Shown one piece after another: positions 1 through 6,684 of a stretch of 16,570 nt of DNA. Within the stretch, counting starts at the first letter, position 1; every line of letters begins with the position of its first letter. The position numbers and the translations under genes are program-made. The notes below the pieces were generated by a model. That model was not told the origin of the DNA, made no database searches, and saw only the letters and a program-made list of their open reading frames with translations. The stretch comes from Pseudomonadota bacterium (GTDB lineage: Bacteria; Pseudomonadota; Gammaproteobacteria; Burkholderiales; Burkholderiaceae). The stretch spans positions 1-16,570 of the forward strand of contig JAEZQX010000020.1 in the NCBI GenBank assembly GCA_023441105.1, given 5' to 3'.

Positions 1-5
1 AGGGC

Positions 6-827
6 ATGACCTACTGCATTGGCGTCAGGCTGGACGCCGGAATGGTGTTCCTGTCGGATTCCCGGACCAACGCCGGCCTCGACCGGATCAGCACGTTCCG
101 CAAGATGATGATCTACGAGAAGCGCGACGAGCGCTTCATGACACTGCTGACCGCCGGCAACCTGTCGGTGGCCCAGTCGGTGCGCGAGATCCTCCAGGTC
201 GAGGCGATCGACAACGGCGACAACGAGCCGATCACCATCTGGAACGCGACCAGCATGTACGACGCCGCACGGGTGCTCGGCAGTGCCGTGCGGCGCGTGC
301 ACCAGCAGGACGGGCCTTCGCTGGCTGCGGCCGGCATCGAGTTCAATGCCACCATGATCTTCGGCGGCCAGATCAAGGGCGAAGCGATGCGCCTGTTCCT
401 GGTCTACTCCGCAGGCAACTTCATCGAGGCGACGCGCGAGACCTGCTTCTTCCAGGCCGGCGAGAGCAAGTACGGCAAGCCGATCCTCGACCGGATGCTG
501 ACGCCCTCGACCACGCTTGCCGAAGCGGCCAAGTGCGCCCTGGTGTCGATGGATTCGACGATGAAGTCCAACCTGTCGGTAGGCCTGCCGCTCGACCTGC
601 TGGTCTACGAGAACAACCAGTTCCAGACCCGGAAAGTGGTCTGCATCGACGACCGCAATCCCTACTTCCAGTCGATTCGCACCGGCTGGGGGCAGCGGCT
701 CAAGCAGGCGTTCGAGTCGATCGACGATCCGCAATGGAGCGGCGATACGGCGGAGCATCCGCTGTGCATGCCGTCGATCTACGAGCCGCTGCGCAAGATC
801 ACGCACCCGGCGGAGAAGATCGTCTGA
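6..827 (+). CDS. anbu: Anbu-type proteasome-like peptidase (HslV/20S beta-subunit relative)
   Basis: The 273-residue product has the N-terminal nucleophile hydrolase layout of the bacterial Anbu family. The start MTYCIGV puts Thr2 next to the initiator Met, so Met removal would expose the catalytic threonine. LSDSRTNAG (Asp18) and STFRKMM (Lys33) match the proteasome Asp17/Lys33 positions. The length is about that of Anbu proteins and longer than HslV. Anbu subunits form oligomeric cytoplasmic rings, and their physiological substrates are poorly known. In many bacteria anbu follows genes for an alpha-E protein, a transglutaminase-like protein and an ATP-grasp-like protein. Whatever lies upstream is outside this window, and the ATG sits at the edge, so the ribosome binding site is mostly cut off. 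Downstream, the heme oxygenase frame overlaps the 3' end. The family call is from memory of the conserved N-terminus. Confidence 0.9.
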   Translation: MTYCIGVRLDAGMVFLSDSRTNAGLDRISTFRKMMIYEKRDERFMTLLTAGNLSVAQSVREILQVEAIDNGDNEPITIWNATSMYDAARVLGSAVRRVHQQDGPSLAAAGIEFNATMIFGGQIKGEAMRLFLVYSAGNFIEATRETCFFQAGESKYGKPILDRMLTPSTTLAEAAKCALVSMDSTMKSNLSVGLPLDLLVYENNQFQTRKVVCIDDRNPYFQSIRTGWGQRLKQAFESIDDPQWSGDTAEHPLCMPSIYEPLRKITHPAEKIV

Positions 828-1465
828 CGGAAAAGGCTGCAGCAACGCAGGCAGCGGCGGCGCCTTCCGGCAGCCGGCCGCTGCAGACGCTGCACGCGCG
901 GCTGAAAGAGGCGACGCGAGCGGCGCATGCGCGGCTCGAGGCCGGCATCGACATCCTCGCCGTGCCGTTGGCGGCCGACCGCATCATCCGCCTGCTGGAG
1001 CGCTTCCACGGCTTCCATGCTGCCTGGGAACCGGCGCTCGGAGGTCGGGTGCCGGCATCGCTGCTCGGGCCGCGACTCAAGCTGCCGCTGCTGCAGCATG
1101 ACCTGCGCTGCCTGGGCGTCGGCGATCGGCGGCTGCTTGCCCTGCCCCATTGCGAGCGAGCCGTCGGCCTCTGCACATCCCCGGCTGCGGCAGCCGGCGG
1201 CCTCTACGTGATGGAGGGGTCGACGCTCGGCGGCCGCATCATCAGCCGCAGCCTGCAGGGCGCGCCCTGGCATCCGCCGCAGCGGCTGCGATACTGGAAC
1301 CCCTACGGCGACGATACCGGGCGGCGCTGGTCCGAGACGCTGGCCTACCTCGAATCGCTCCCGCCGGCGGATGCCGATACCGTCGTCCGTTCGGCGGTGA
1401 CCACTTTCGACGTGCTGCATGCCTGGCTGCTGCCGCACGCCGCCTCACCGGAACACCCTTCATGA
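764..1465 (+). CDS. bphO: Biliverdin-producing heme oxygenase (BphO-like)
   Basis: Cytoplasmic heme oxygenases open heme to biliverdin, CO and iron; biliverdin is the bacteriophytochrome chromophore. The proximal heme ligand is the His in EATRAAHARLE (codon 926-928, residue 55 from this start). The distal-helix glycine motif is YVMEGSTLGGRIISR (about residues 148-162). The stop TGA (1463-1465) overlaps the phytochrome ATG at 1462 as ATGA. The start is uncertain because no ATG lies near the expected N-terminus. GTG 764 has GGAG (752-755) eight bases upstream and gives 233 residues with a 64-base overlap into anbu. CTG 824 also has GGAG (812-815) at the same spacing, overlaps the anbu stop as CTGA, and gives 213 residues, closer to the usual 190-210. 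ATG 734 has no binding site. I list GTG 764 because CTG starts are rare. Confidence 0.88.
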   Translation: MHAVDLRAAAQDHAPGGEDRLTEKAAATQAAAAPSGSRPLQTLHARLKEATRAAHARLEAGIDILAVPLAADRIIRLLERFHGFHAAWEPALGGRVPASLLGPRLKLPLLQHDLRCLGVGDRRLLALPHCERAVGLCTSPAAAAGGLYVMEGSTLGGRIISRSLQGAPWHPPQRLRYWNPYGDDTGRRWSETLAYLESLPPADADTVVRSAVTTFDVLHAWLLPHAASPEHPS

Positions 1466-3717
1466 CCACCACCTCCAGCCGCGCCGACGATATCGACCTC
1501 ACGCAGTGCGCAACGGAGCCGATCCACGTGCCGGGGGCGATCCAGCCGCACGGCTGCCTGCTTGCCTGCGATCACGACACGCTGCGGGTGCAGCAGGTCA
1601 GCGACAACGTCGCGGAATTCGTCGGCGTCGCACCGCAGGCGCTGCTGGGCCGGCCGCTCGACGAGATGCTGCCGACGGCCGCGGCGGTGCGCGCTTCGCT
1701 GGCCGGCGGCTCGCGTCCCGGGCGGATCCCGCTGCAGCTGGCGGGCGGACTGATGATGGCAACCCTGCACGAGCACGACGGCGTGGCGATCATCGAGCTC
1801 GAACGCGGCGAGGAGGACGACGCTGCGCCGGGCGAAGGAGGCAGCCGCGCCTTCGACCTGGACGGCGGCATCCGGCTCATCGCCAAGCAGGAGGACCTGC
1901 GCGAGCTGGTCCGGGTGACGGCGGAAGTGGTGCATGCGCTGAGCGGCTTCGACCGGGTCGTCGTCTATCGCTTCGACGACGACGACCATGGCGAAGTCGT
2001 GTCGGAAGCGCGGGCGGCAGACCTGCCGCCGTATCTCGGGCTGCATTTCCCCGAATCCGACATCCCGCGGCAGGCCCGCGAGCTGTACCGGCGCAACTGG
2101 ATCCGGGCCATTCCCGACCAGCGCTACCGGCCGGTGCCGCTGGTGCCGCCACTGCGTCCGGATAGCGGCGCGCCGCTCGACCTGACGCCGGCGTTGTTGC
2201 GCAGCGTCTCGCCGGTGCATCTCGAGTACATGGCGAACATGGGCGTGCAGGCGTCGATGAGCGTCTCGCTGCTGGTCGACGGACGTCTGTGGGGGTTGAT
2301 CAGCTGCGGCCACCGGCAACGGCGACCGATGCCCTACCGCCTGCGCACCGCCTGCGAGACCATCGGTCGTCTGGTCTCGCTGCAGATCGGCGCGCTGCAG
2401 ACGCTCGAGTTGCAGCGCATCGAGTCCGAGCGATCCGGGACGATGCGGGCGCTGGTGGAGGCGCTGCGGCAGGCGAAGGAACACGTCCTGGCGGGCCTCC
2501 CTGCGCAGGCTGGCGCGTTGCTGGACATCGCGGCGGCGACCGGCGCGGCGGTGGTGAGCGGCGAGACCGTCACGAGCGTCGGCCGGTGCCCCGACGATGT
2601 CACCGTGCTGGCGCTGTCCCACTGGATCCGCGAGCGAGCCGGTCCTGCGGGCCTGGTGTCGACCAGCCAGCTGCCGCTCGACGAGCCGCAGTGGGCCGGC
2701 CTGGCGGAGGTGGCGAGCGGCGTGCTCGGCATGGTCTTGCCGACTCCGCTGCACAATTGCGTGCTGTGGTTTCGACCGGAACTGGTGCAGACGGTCAGCT
2801 GGGGCGGCGATCCGAACAAGCCGCTGGCGAAGCCCGGCGCGGACGCGCCCGCCCACGCGCCGCGCCTGCATCCGCGTCGCTCCTTCGAGGCCTGGAAGCA
2901 GGAGGTCCGGGGACGCTCGGCCCGCTGGGACCGCGCCGATCATGACGCGGTGGCCGAACTGCGCAGGTCGGCCATCGAGATCGACCTCCATCGCCAGGTG
3001 CAGCGCGAGCAGGCCGCGGTCAAGGCTCGCGACGACCTGGTCGCCGTGGTCGCGCATGACCTGCGCACGCCAATGTCGGTGGTGGTGATGCAGGCAGCCG
3101 TGATCCAGCGCCTGCTGGCCAAGGACAGCAGCGAGGAGACCACGCAGCGGCTGCGGGCTAGCGCGCAGGTGGTCCAGCGCTCCGGACAGCGCATGGCGAC
3201 GCTGCTGAACGACCTGCTGGACCTGGCCCGCATCGAGGCCGGCCGCTTCCAGGTCACGAGCAGTCGCCAGCCCGCGCAGCAGATCATCGAGGACGCCTAC
3301 GAGTTGCTCAATCCGATCTGCGAAGCGCAGGGGCAGGAGCTGGTCGCCCATCCGGCGCCGGATCTCCATATCCGCGCCGATCCCGAGCGGCTGTTCCAGG
3401 TGCTGTCCAACCTGATCGGCAATTCGTCGAAGTTCTCGCCGCAGGGCGCGCGGATCCACGTAAGGGCGCAGGCGACGGCAGACGGGATGTGCGAATTCTC
3501 GGTGAGCGACAACGGCGCCGGCATCGAGCCGCAGCAACTGCCGCGCATCTTCGATCGCTATTGGCACCAGCGCACCGACGGCACCGGCGTGGGCCTCGGG
3601 CTCTACATCTCGCGCGGCATCGTGGCAGCGCACGGCGGCAACATCCGGGCGGAGAGCCGGCTGGGCGAAGGCACCACCATCTCCTTCACCGTTCCCCTCG
3701 ATCAGCCGGCCCGATAG
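1462..3717 (+). CDS. bphP: Bacteriophytochrome histidine kinase (PAS-GAF-PHY-HisKA-HATPase)
   Basis: This 751-residue red/far-red photoreceptor kinase has Cys16 in LTQCATEPIHVPGAIQPHG as the biliverdin attachment site. The PAS domain spans about residues 10-110. The GAF domain (130-305) carries PESDIP (Asp200), SPVHLEY (His253) and CGH (283 is Gly). The PHY domain (320-500) ends in the tongue motif PRRSF (471-475). HisKA has the phospho-acceptor His532 in VAHDLRTP. The ATPase has N-box Asn650/Asn654, DNGAGI (683-688) and GTGVGLGLYI (707-716). Residues align with Deinococcus BphP at a constant offset of 7 (Asp207, His260, His290). No receiver domain is fused, and no response regulator gene lies in the window. 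The ATG overlaps the heme oxygenase stop as ATGA, so the two are probably translationally coupled. The last 32 bases overlap the convergent membrane-protein gene. Confidence 0.96.
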   Translation: MTTTSSRADDIDLTQCATEPIHVPGAIQPHGCLLACDHDTLRVQQVSDNVAEFVGVAPQALLGRPLDEMLPTAAAVRASLAGGSRPGRIPLQLAGGLMMATLHEHDGVAIIELERGEEDDAAPGEGGSRAFDLDGGIRLIAKQEDLRELVRVTAEVVHALSGFDRVVVYRFDDDDHGEVVSEARAADLPPYLGLHFPESDIPRQARELYRRNWIRAIPDQRYRPVPLVPPLRPDSGAPLDLTPALLRSVSPVHLEYMANMGVQASMSVSLLVDGRLWGLISCGHRQRRPMPYRLRTACETIGRLVSLQIGALQTLELQRIESERSGTMRALVEALRQAKEHVLAGLPAQAGALLDIAAATGAAVVSGETVTSVGRCPDDVTVLALSHWIRERAGPAGLVSTSQLPLDEPQWAGLAEVASGVLGMVLPTPLHNCVLWFRPELVQTVSWGGDPNKPLAKPGADAPAHAPRLHPRRSFEAWKQEVRGRSARWDRADHDAVAELRRSAIEIDLHRQVQREQAAVKARDDLVAVVAHDLRTPMSVVVMQAAVIQRLLAKDSSEETTQRLRASAQVVQRSGQRMATLLNDLLDLARIEAGRFQVTSSRQPAQQIIEDAYELLNPICEAQGQELVAHPAPDLHIRADPERLFQVLSNLIGNSSKFSPQGARIHVRAQATADGMCEFSVSDNGAGIEPQQLPRIFDRYWHQRTDGTGVGLGLYISRGIVAAHGGNIRAESRLGEGTTISFTVPLDQPAR

Positions 3718-4468
3718 CGGGGACTTCCACCCGCAGTGCCAGGCCACTCGCCCGCCAGCCGATCACCGTCAGCGCGATCGACAGCTGCATCCAGAGCGCG
3801 ACCAGCCATTCGAGCGCGTTCTCCCAGCGGTCCTGGTCGCTTGCCAGACCCAGGCGCACGGCAACGTAGAACAGGCCGGCGGCCAGCACGGCGCAGGCGA
3901 TCCATGCCAGCGCCGGCGCCAGCCAGCCGGGCGACGGCGCCTGGCCCTGCAGGCGCAGGCGGCGCAGCTGGATCGCCAGCAGCACCTGGGCGACAAAGGT
4001 GCCGCCGAAGTAGACATTGATGCCATAGCGGCGCATCAGCTGGTAGCTTGCGCCCTCGGTGCCCAGGAAGGTCAGGTACAGGATCATGAACAGGGCCCCG
4101 ATCCAGCCGCTGGCCAGCATGGCGCGCGAACCCGGCAAACCCAGCGCCTGCAGCCAGCGCTGATTCAGCCACCAGTAGATCGCGAGCGGCACCGTGTAGG
4201 GCAGCAGCGCGCCGCGAAACAGGTGGTTCGCCCAGCCGTGGCGCCCCGCCCTGCTGATCGACGTGCAGCCATCCCAGTAGGGGTTGCACAGCGGCACGTG
4301 CTGCTCCACGACCGAGAGGGCCAACGCGGCATGCACGATCAGGATCGGCCACAGCGCCAGGAAGACGCCGAAGCCGACCAGCGACAACATCGCCCGGTCG
4401 TGGCCGCCGCTGCCCCGGCCGGCCACCGTGCGCTGACGGGCGTCGGCCTGCTCCTGCGACCCGCTCAT
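3686..4468 (-). CDS. Six-helix integral membrane protein of unknown function
   Basis: The 260-residue product has six hydrophobic segments, at about 28-53, 83-100, 117-136, 152-168, 182-203 and 220-238. The first loop carries the distinctive motif CNPYWDGCTSISRAGRHG (61-78), with two cysteines seven residues apart. I do not firmly recognise the family. The SISR-then-helix pattern vaguely recalls Frag1/DRAM/Sfk1-type proteins, which I offer only as a lead. The N-terminal 26 residues are hydrophilic, and a later Met27 could be the true start. The ATG lies 10 bases after the M23 peptidase stop on the same strand, so the two are probably one operon and the protein may act at the envelope. Its 3' end overlaps the convergent phytochrome gene by 32 bases. 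Confidence 0.78.
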   Translation of the reverse strand: MSGSQEQADARQRTVAGRGSGGHDRAMLSLVGFGVFLALWPILIVHAALALSVVEQHVPLCNPYWDGCTSISRAGRHGWANHLFRGALLPYTVPLAIYWWLNQRWLQALGLPGSRAMLASGWIGALFMILYLTFLGTEGASYQLMRRYGINVYFGGTFVAQVLLAIQLRRLRLQGQAPSPGWLAPALAWIACAVLAAGLFYVAVRLGLASDQDRWENALEWLVALWMQLSIALTVIGWRASGLALRVEVPAIGPADRGER

Positions 4469-4478
4469 GGGCCTGTGC

Positions 4479-5504
4479 TCAGGGCAGGAACAGCTCCGGG
4501 TCCACCATTGCCCGGTTGAGGCTCACCGACCAGTGCAGATGCGGCCCGGTCACGCGGCCGGTGGCGCCCACGGTGGCGATGCGCTCGCCGGCCGCCACCA
4601 CCTGCCCGGTCCTGACCGCGATCGTGTCGAGATGGCAGTACATCGTCAGCAGGCCGGCGCCGTGGTCGATCCAGACCGTGTTGCCGTTGAAGAAGTAGTC
4701 GCCCGCGTCGATCACCGTGCCGGCGGCCGCGGCGACCACCGGCGCGCCCTTGGGCGCGGCGATGTCCATGCCGCTGTGCGGATTGCGGCTCTGGCCATTG
4801 AATACGCGGCGCAGGCCGAACGAGCTCGATCGCCGGCCGTCGACCGGCGGCAGCAGCCGGAAAGTGGCCGGCAGCGTGGCACTGAAACTCTCGACCACGC
4901 TACCGAGATGCTTGCGCTCACGCTCGTAGCGCGCGAGGTCTTCCGGCGACAGGTCGACCTTGCCGGGCGCGACCTTGAGGTGCTGCTCGGCGTACTTCCT
5001 GTCCTCGATCTCGAAATGCACGCGCCGCTCCGGGCCATCGCCGGGTTTCACCACCAGCTCGGCGCGACCGGGCTTGGTCGAAAGCGGGATGCCGACCACG
5101 GCGATCCAATCCCTCGGCGAACCGGCCACCAGCGCCGGCAGGTCGTTGAAGCGAGCCGCGGGTGCACGCTTGCCTGGACCCAGCGGAATCACGGCAACCC
5201 CGCCCGGGACGCGACGCTGCTGCGGCAGATCGGCGGCGGCATCCGCGCTGGCGGCTGCCCTGCCGGCTGCGCCGCTGCCCGGCGCATCGGCCGGCGCCGC
5301 GCGTTCGGCGCGTGCCGGACGATCCGCGGCAGCGGCCGCCTGGGGCATGGCCGACAGGCCGAGCGCAGCCAGCAGCCCGGCGGCGACCAGTCTGCTTGCG
5401 GCGAGCGCGTCCCCGGGAGACGCAAGACATCCTCTCCTGGACCTGCAGGCAGGTCGCGCTGGAAGCCGCCACCAACATCCATTGACCAAACTCGAATCCA
5501 CCAA
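4479..5504 (-). CDS. Secreted M23 family metallopeptidase with M23 N-terminal domain
   Basis: M23 (LytM-like) zinc endopeptidases cut peptidoglycan cross-links. Numbering from the TTG start, the zinc and catalytic residues are present: HSGMD (His243, Asp247), YCHLD (His291) and HLH (His322, His324). The peptidase domain spans about residues 220-341. The region 97-195, with PGGVAVIPLGPG and VVGIPLS, resembles the M23 N-terminal domain that precedes the catalytic domain in periplasmic peptidases. A basic N-terminus followed by a hydrophobic stretch (37-52) and AMPQAAAA looks like a signal peptide, then comes an Ala/Pro-rich linker. I chose TTG 5504 because a perfect GGAGG (5513-5517) lies 8 bases upstream. 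The in-frame GTG at 5513 overlaps that site and is less likely. The six-helix membrane protein follows after 10 bases. The DUF808 gene diverges across a short gap. Confidence 0.9.
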   Translation of the reverse strand: MVDSSLVNGCWWRLPARPACRSRRGCLASPGDALAASRLVAAGLLAALGLSAMPQAAAAADRPARAERAAPADAPGSGAAGRAAASADAAADLPQQRRVPGGVAVIPLGPGKRAPAARFNDLPALVAGSPRDWIAVVGIPLSTKPGRAELVVKPGDGPERRVHFEIEDRKYAEQHLKVAPGKVDLSPEDLARYERERKHLGSVVESFSATLPATFRLLPPVDGRRSSSFGLRRVFNGQSRNPHSGMDIAAPKGAPVVAAAAGTVIDAGDYFFNGNTVWIDHGAGLLTMYCHLDTIAVRTGQVVAAGERIATVGATGRVTGPHLHWSVSLNRAMVDPELFLP

Positions 5505-5512
5505 ATCGTTCA

Positions 5513-5517
5513 CCTCC
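5513..5517 (-). promoter_or_regulatory. Ribosome binding site deciding the M23 peptidase start
   Basis: On the minus strand the sequence reads GGAGGTGAACGATTTG. GGAGG has 8 bases to the TTG at 5504. The alternative GTG at 5513 shares its G with the GGAGG and would have no binding site of its own. Confidence 0.6.
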
Positions 5518-5572
5518 GCGGGCCCCTGATTTGCCGTTATGCTCGCGTCAACAACCGATCACGGAGATTCGC

Positions 5573-6625
5573 ATGGCCGGAGCGAGCCTGCTCGCGCTGC
5601 TCGATGATATCGCCAGCGTCCTCGACGACGTGTCGGTGCTCACGAAGGTGGCAGCCAAGAAGACCGCCGGCGTCCTCGGCGACGACCTGGCGCTGAACGC
5701 CCAGCAGGTTTCCGGCGTCAATGCGCATCACGAGCTGCCGGTGGTGTGGGCGGTGTTCAAGGGCTCGGCAATCAACAAGTGCATCCTGGTGCCGGCGGCG
5801 CTGGCGATCAGTGCGCTCGCGCCGTGGCTGGTGACGCCTCTGCTGATGGTGGGCGGCCTGTACCTCTGCTACGAGGGCGTCGAGAAGCTGGCGCACAAGT
5901 TCCTGCATCGCGACGGACACGATGCCGTCGGGCACCCGCCGGCAGGCGTTGCGAGCAGCGGCGGCTCGCCGCCATCCGACGCCGCCGCGGACAAGCGACG
6001 CGCAACCGCCAGCGCCGCCCATCTCGCCTCGACGCAGCGGACGCCTCCCGGCGGGCCGATCGGGGCGCCGGAGAAAGAGAAGATCAAGGGCGCGGTGCGC
6101 ACCGATTTCATCCTCTCCGCGGAGATCATCGCCATCACCCTGGGCACGGTCTCCGGCCAGCCGCTGGTGACGCAGCTGGTGGTGCTGGCCGGCATCGCCG
6201 CCATCATGACCATCGGCGTCTACGGACTGGTTGCCGGCATCGTGAAGCTCGACGACGCCGGACTCTACCTCAGCCGCAGGCCCGGCAGCGGAGTGCTGGC
6301 GAGCTGGGTGCGCAAGAGCGGCTTCGGCATCCTGACGATGGCGCCGTACCTGATGAAGACGCTGTCGATCGTCGGTACCGCCGCCATGTTCCTGGTCGGC
6401 GGCGGCATCCTGACCCACGGCATCGCCACCGCCCATCATTGGGTGGAGGACGCGGCCGAAGGCGCCGCTGCGATACCCGGCGTCGGCGCCGTGCTGGGCG
6501 CGCTCACGCCGATGCTGCTGAACGCGCTCGCGGGCATCGTCGCCGGCGTCATTGCGCTCCTCGCCGTCACGCTGGTGACCCGGGCCGTCGGCGCGGCGCG
6601 CAGCGGCAAGGCAGGGGCTGCCTGA
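5573..6625 (+). CDS. DUF808 (YedI-like) inner-membrane protein
   Basis: The 350-residue product starts MAGASLLALLDDIASVLDDV and continues with KKTAGVLGDDLALNAQQV and VFKGSAINKCILVPAAL, the signature of the DUF808/YedI membrane family, whose function is unknown. Hydrophobic segments lie around 70-100, 180-235, 265-290 and 305-340. Compared with my memory of the family, residues about 113-165 form an unusually long, Ala/Pro/Ser-rich hydrophilic insert between the first membrane pair and the conserved KIKGAVRTDFILSAEII block. The ATG at 5573 is preceded by GGAG (5563-5566) with 6 bases of spacing. In-frame codons further upstream look like non-coding extension. The gene diverges from the M23 peptidase and converges on the TerB-DUF697 gene. 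Confidence 0.9.
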   Translation: MAGASLLALLDDIASVLDDVSVLTKVAAKKTAGVLGDDLALNAQQVSGVNAHHELPVVWAVFKGSAINKCILVPAALAISALAPWLVTPLLMVGGLYLCYEGVEKLAHKFLHRDGHDAVGHPPAGVASSGGSPPSDAAADKRRATASAAHLASTQRTPPGGPIGAPEKEKIKGAVRTDFILSAEIIAITLGTVSGQPLVTQLVVLAGIAAIMTIGVYGLVAGIVKLDDAGLYLSRRPGSGVLASWVRKSGFGILTMAPYLMKTLSIVGTAAMFLVGGGILTHGIATAHHWVEDAAEGAAAIPGVGAVLGALTPMLLNALAGIVAGVIALLAVTLVTRAVGAARSGKAGAA

Positions 6626-6628
6626 AGG

Positions 6629-6673
6629 GAGCCGGCCTCATGGGGGAGCCGGCCGGCGAGCCGGCCTCATGGG
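6629..6673. repeat. 16-bp direct repeat with GC-rich hairpin between convergent genes
   Basis: GAGCCGGCCTCATGGG occurs at 6629-6644 and again at 6658-6673, 29 bases apart start to start. Between and across the copies, GAGCCGGC (6646-6653) can pair with GCCGGCCTC (6660-6668) with one bulged C around a six-base loop. The element fills the 59-base gap between the DUF808 stop and the stop of the convergent gene. It has no T-run. It could act as a two-way transcription end or be a small repeat unit. Confidence 0.6.
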
Positions 6674-6684
6674 TCGGCAGCCGG

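Noticed and set aside
533..763. Upstream extension of the heme oxygenase frame into anbu (ATG 533 or 734)
   Set aside because: The extension is Arg/Ala-rich, lies entirely inside anbu, and neither ATG has a ribosome binding site.
1345..3747. 800-codon open frame on the minus strand opposite the phytochrome
   Set aside because: It is antisense to a gene with every domain motif intact, has Arg/His/Gln-rich low-complexity translation and no recognisable domain. Long shadow frames are expected at this GC content.
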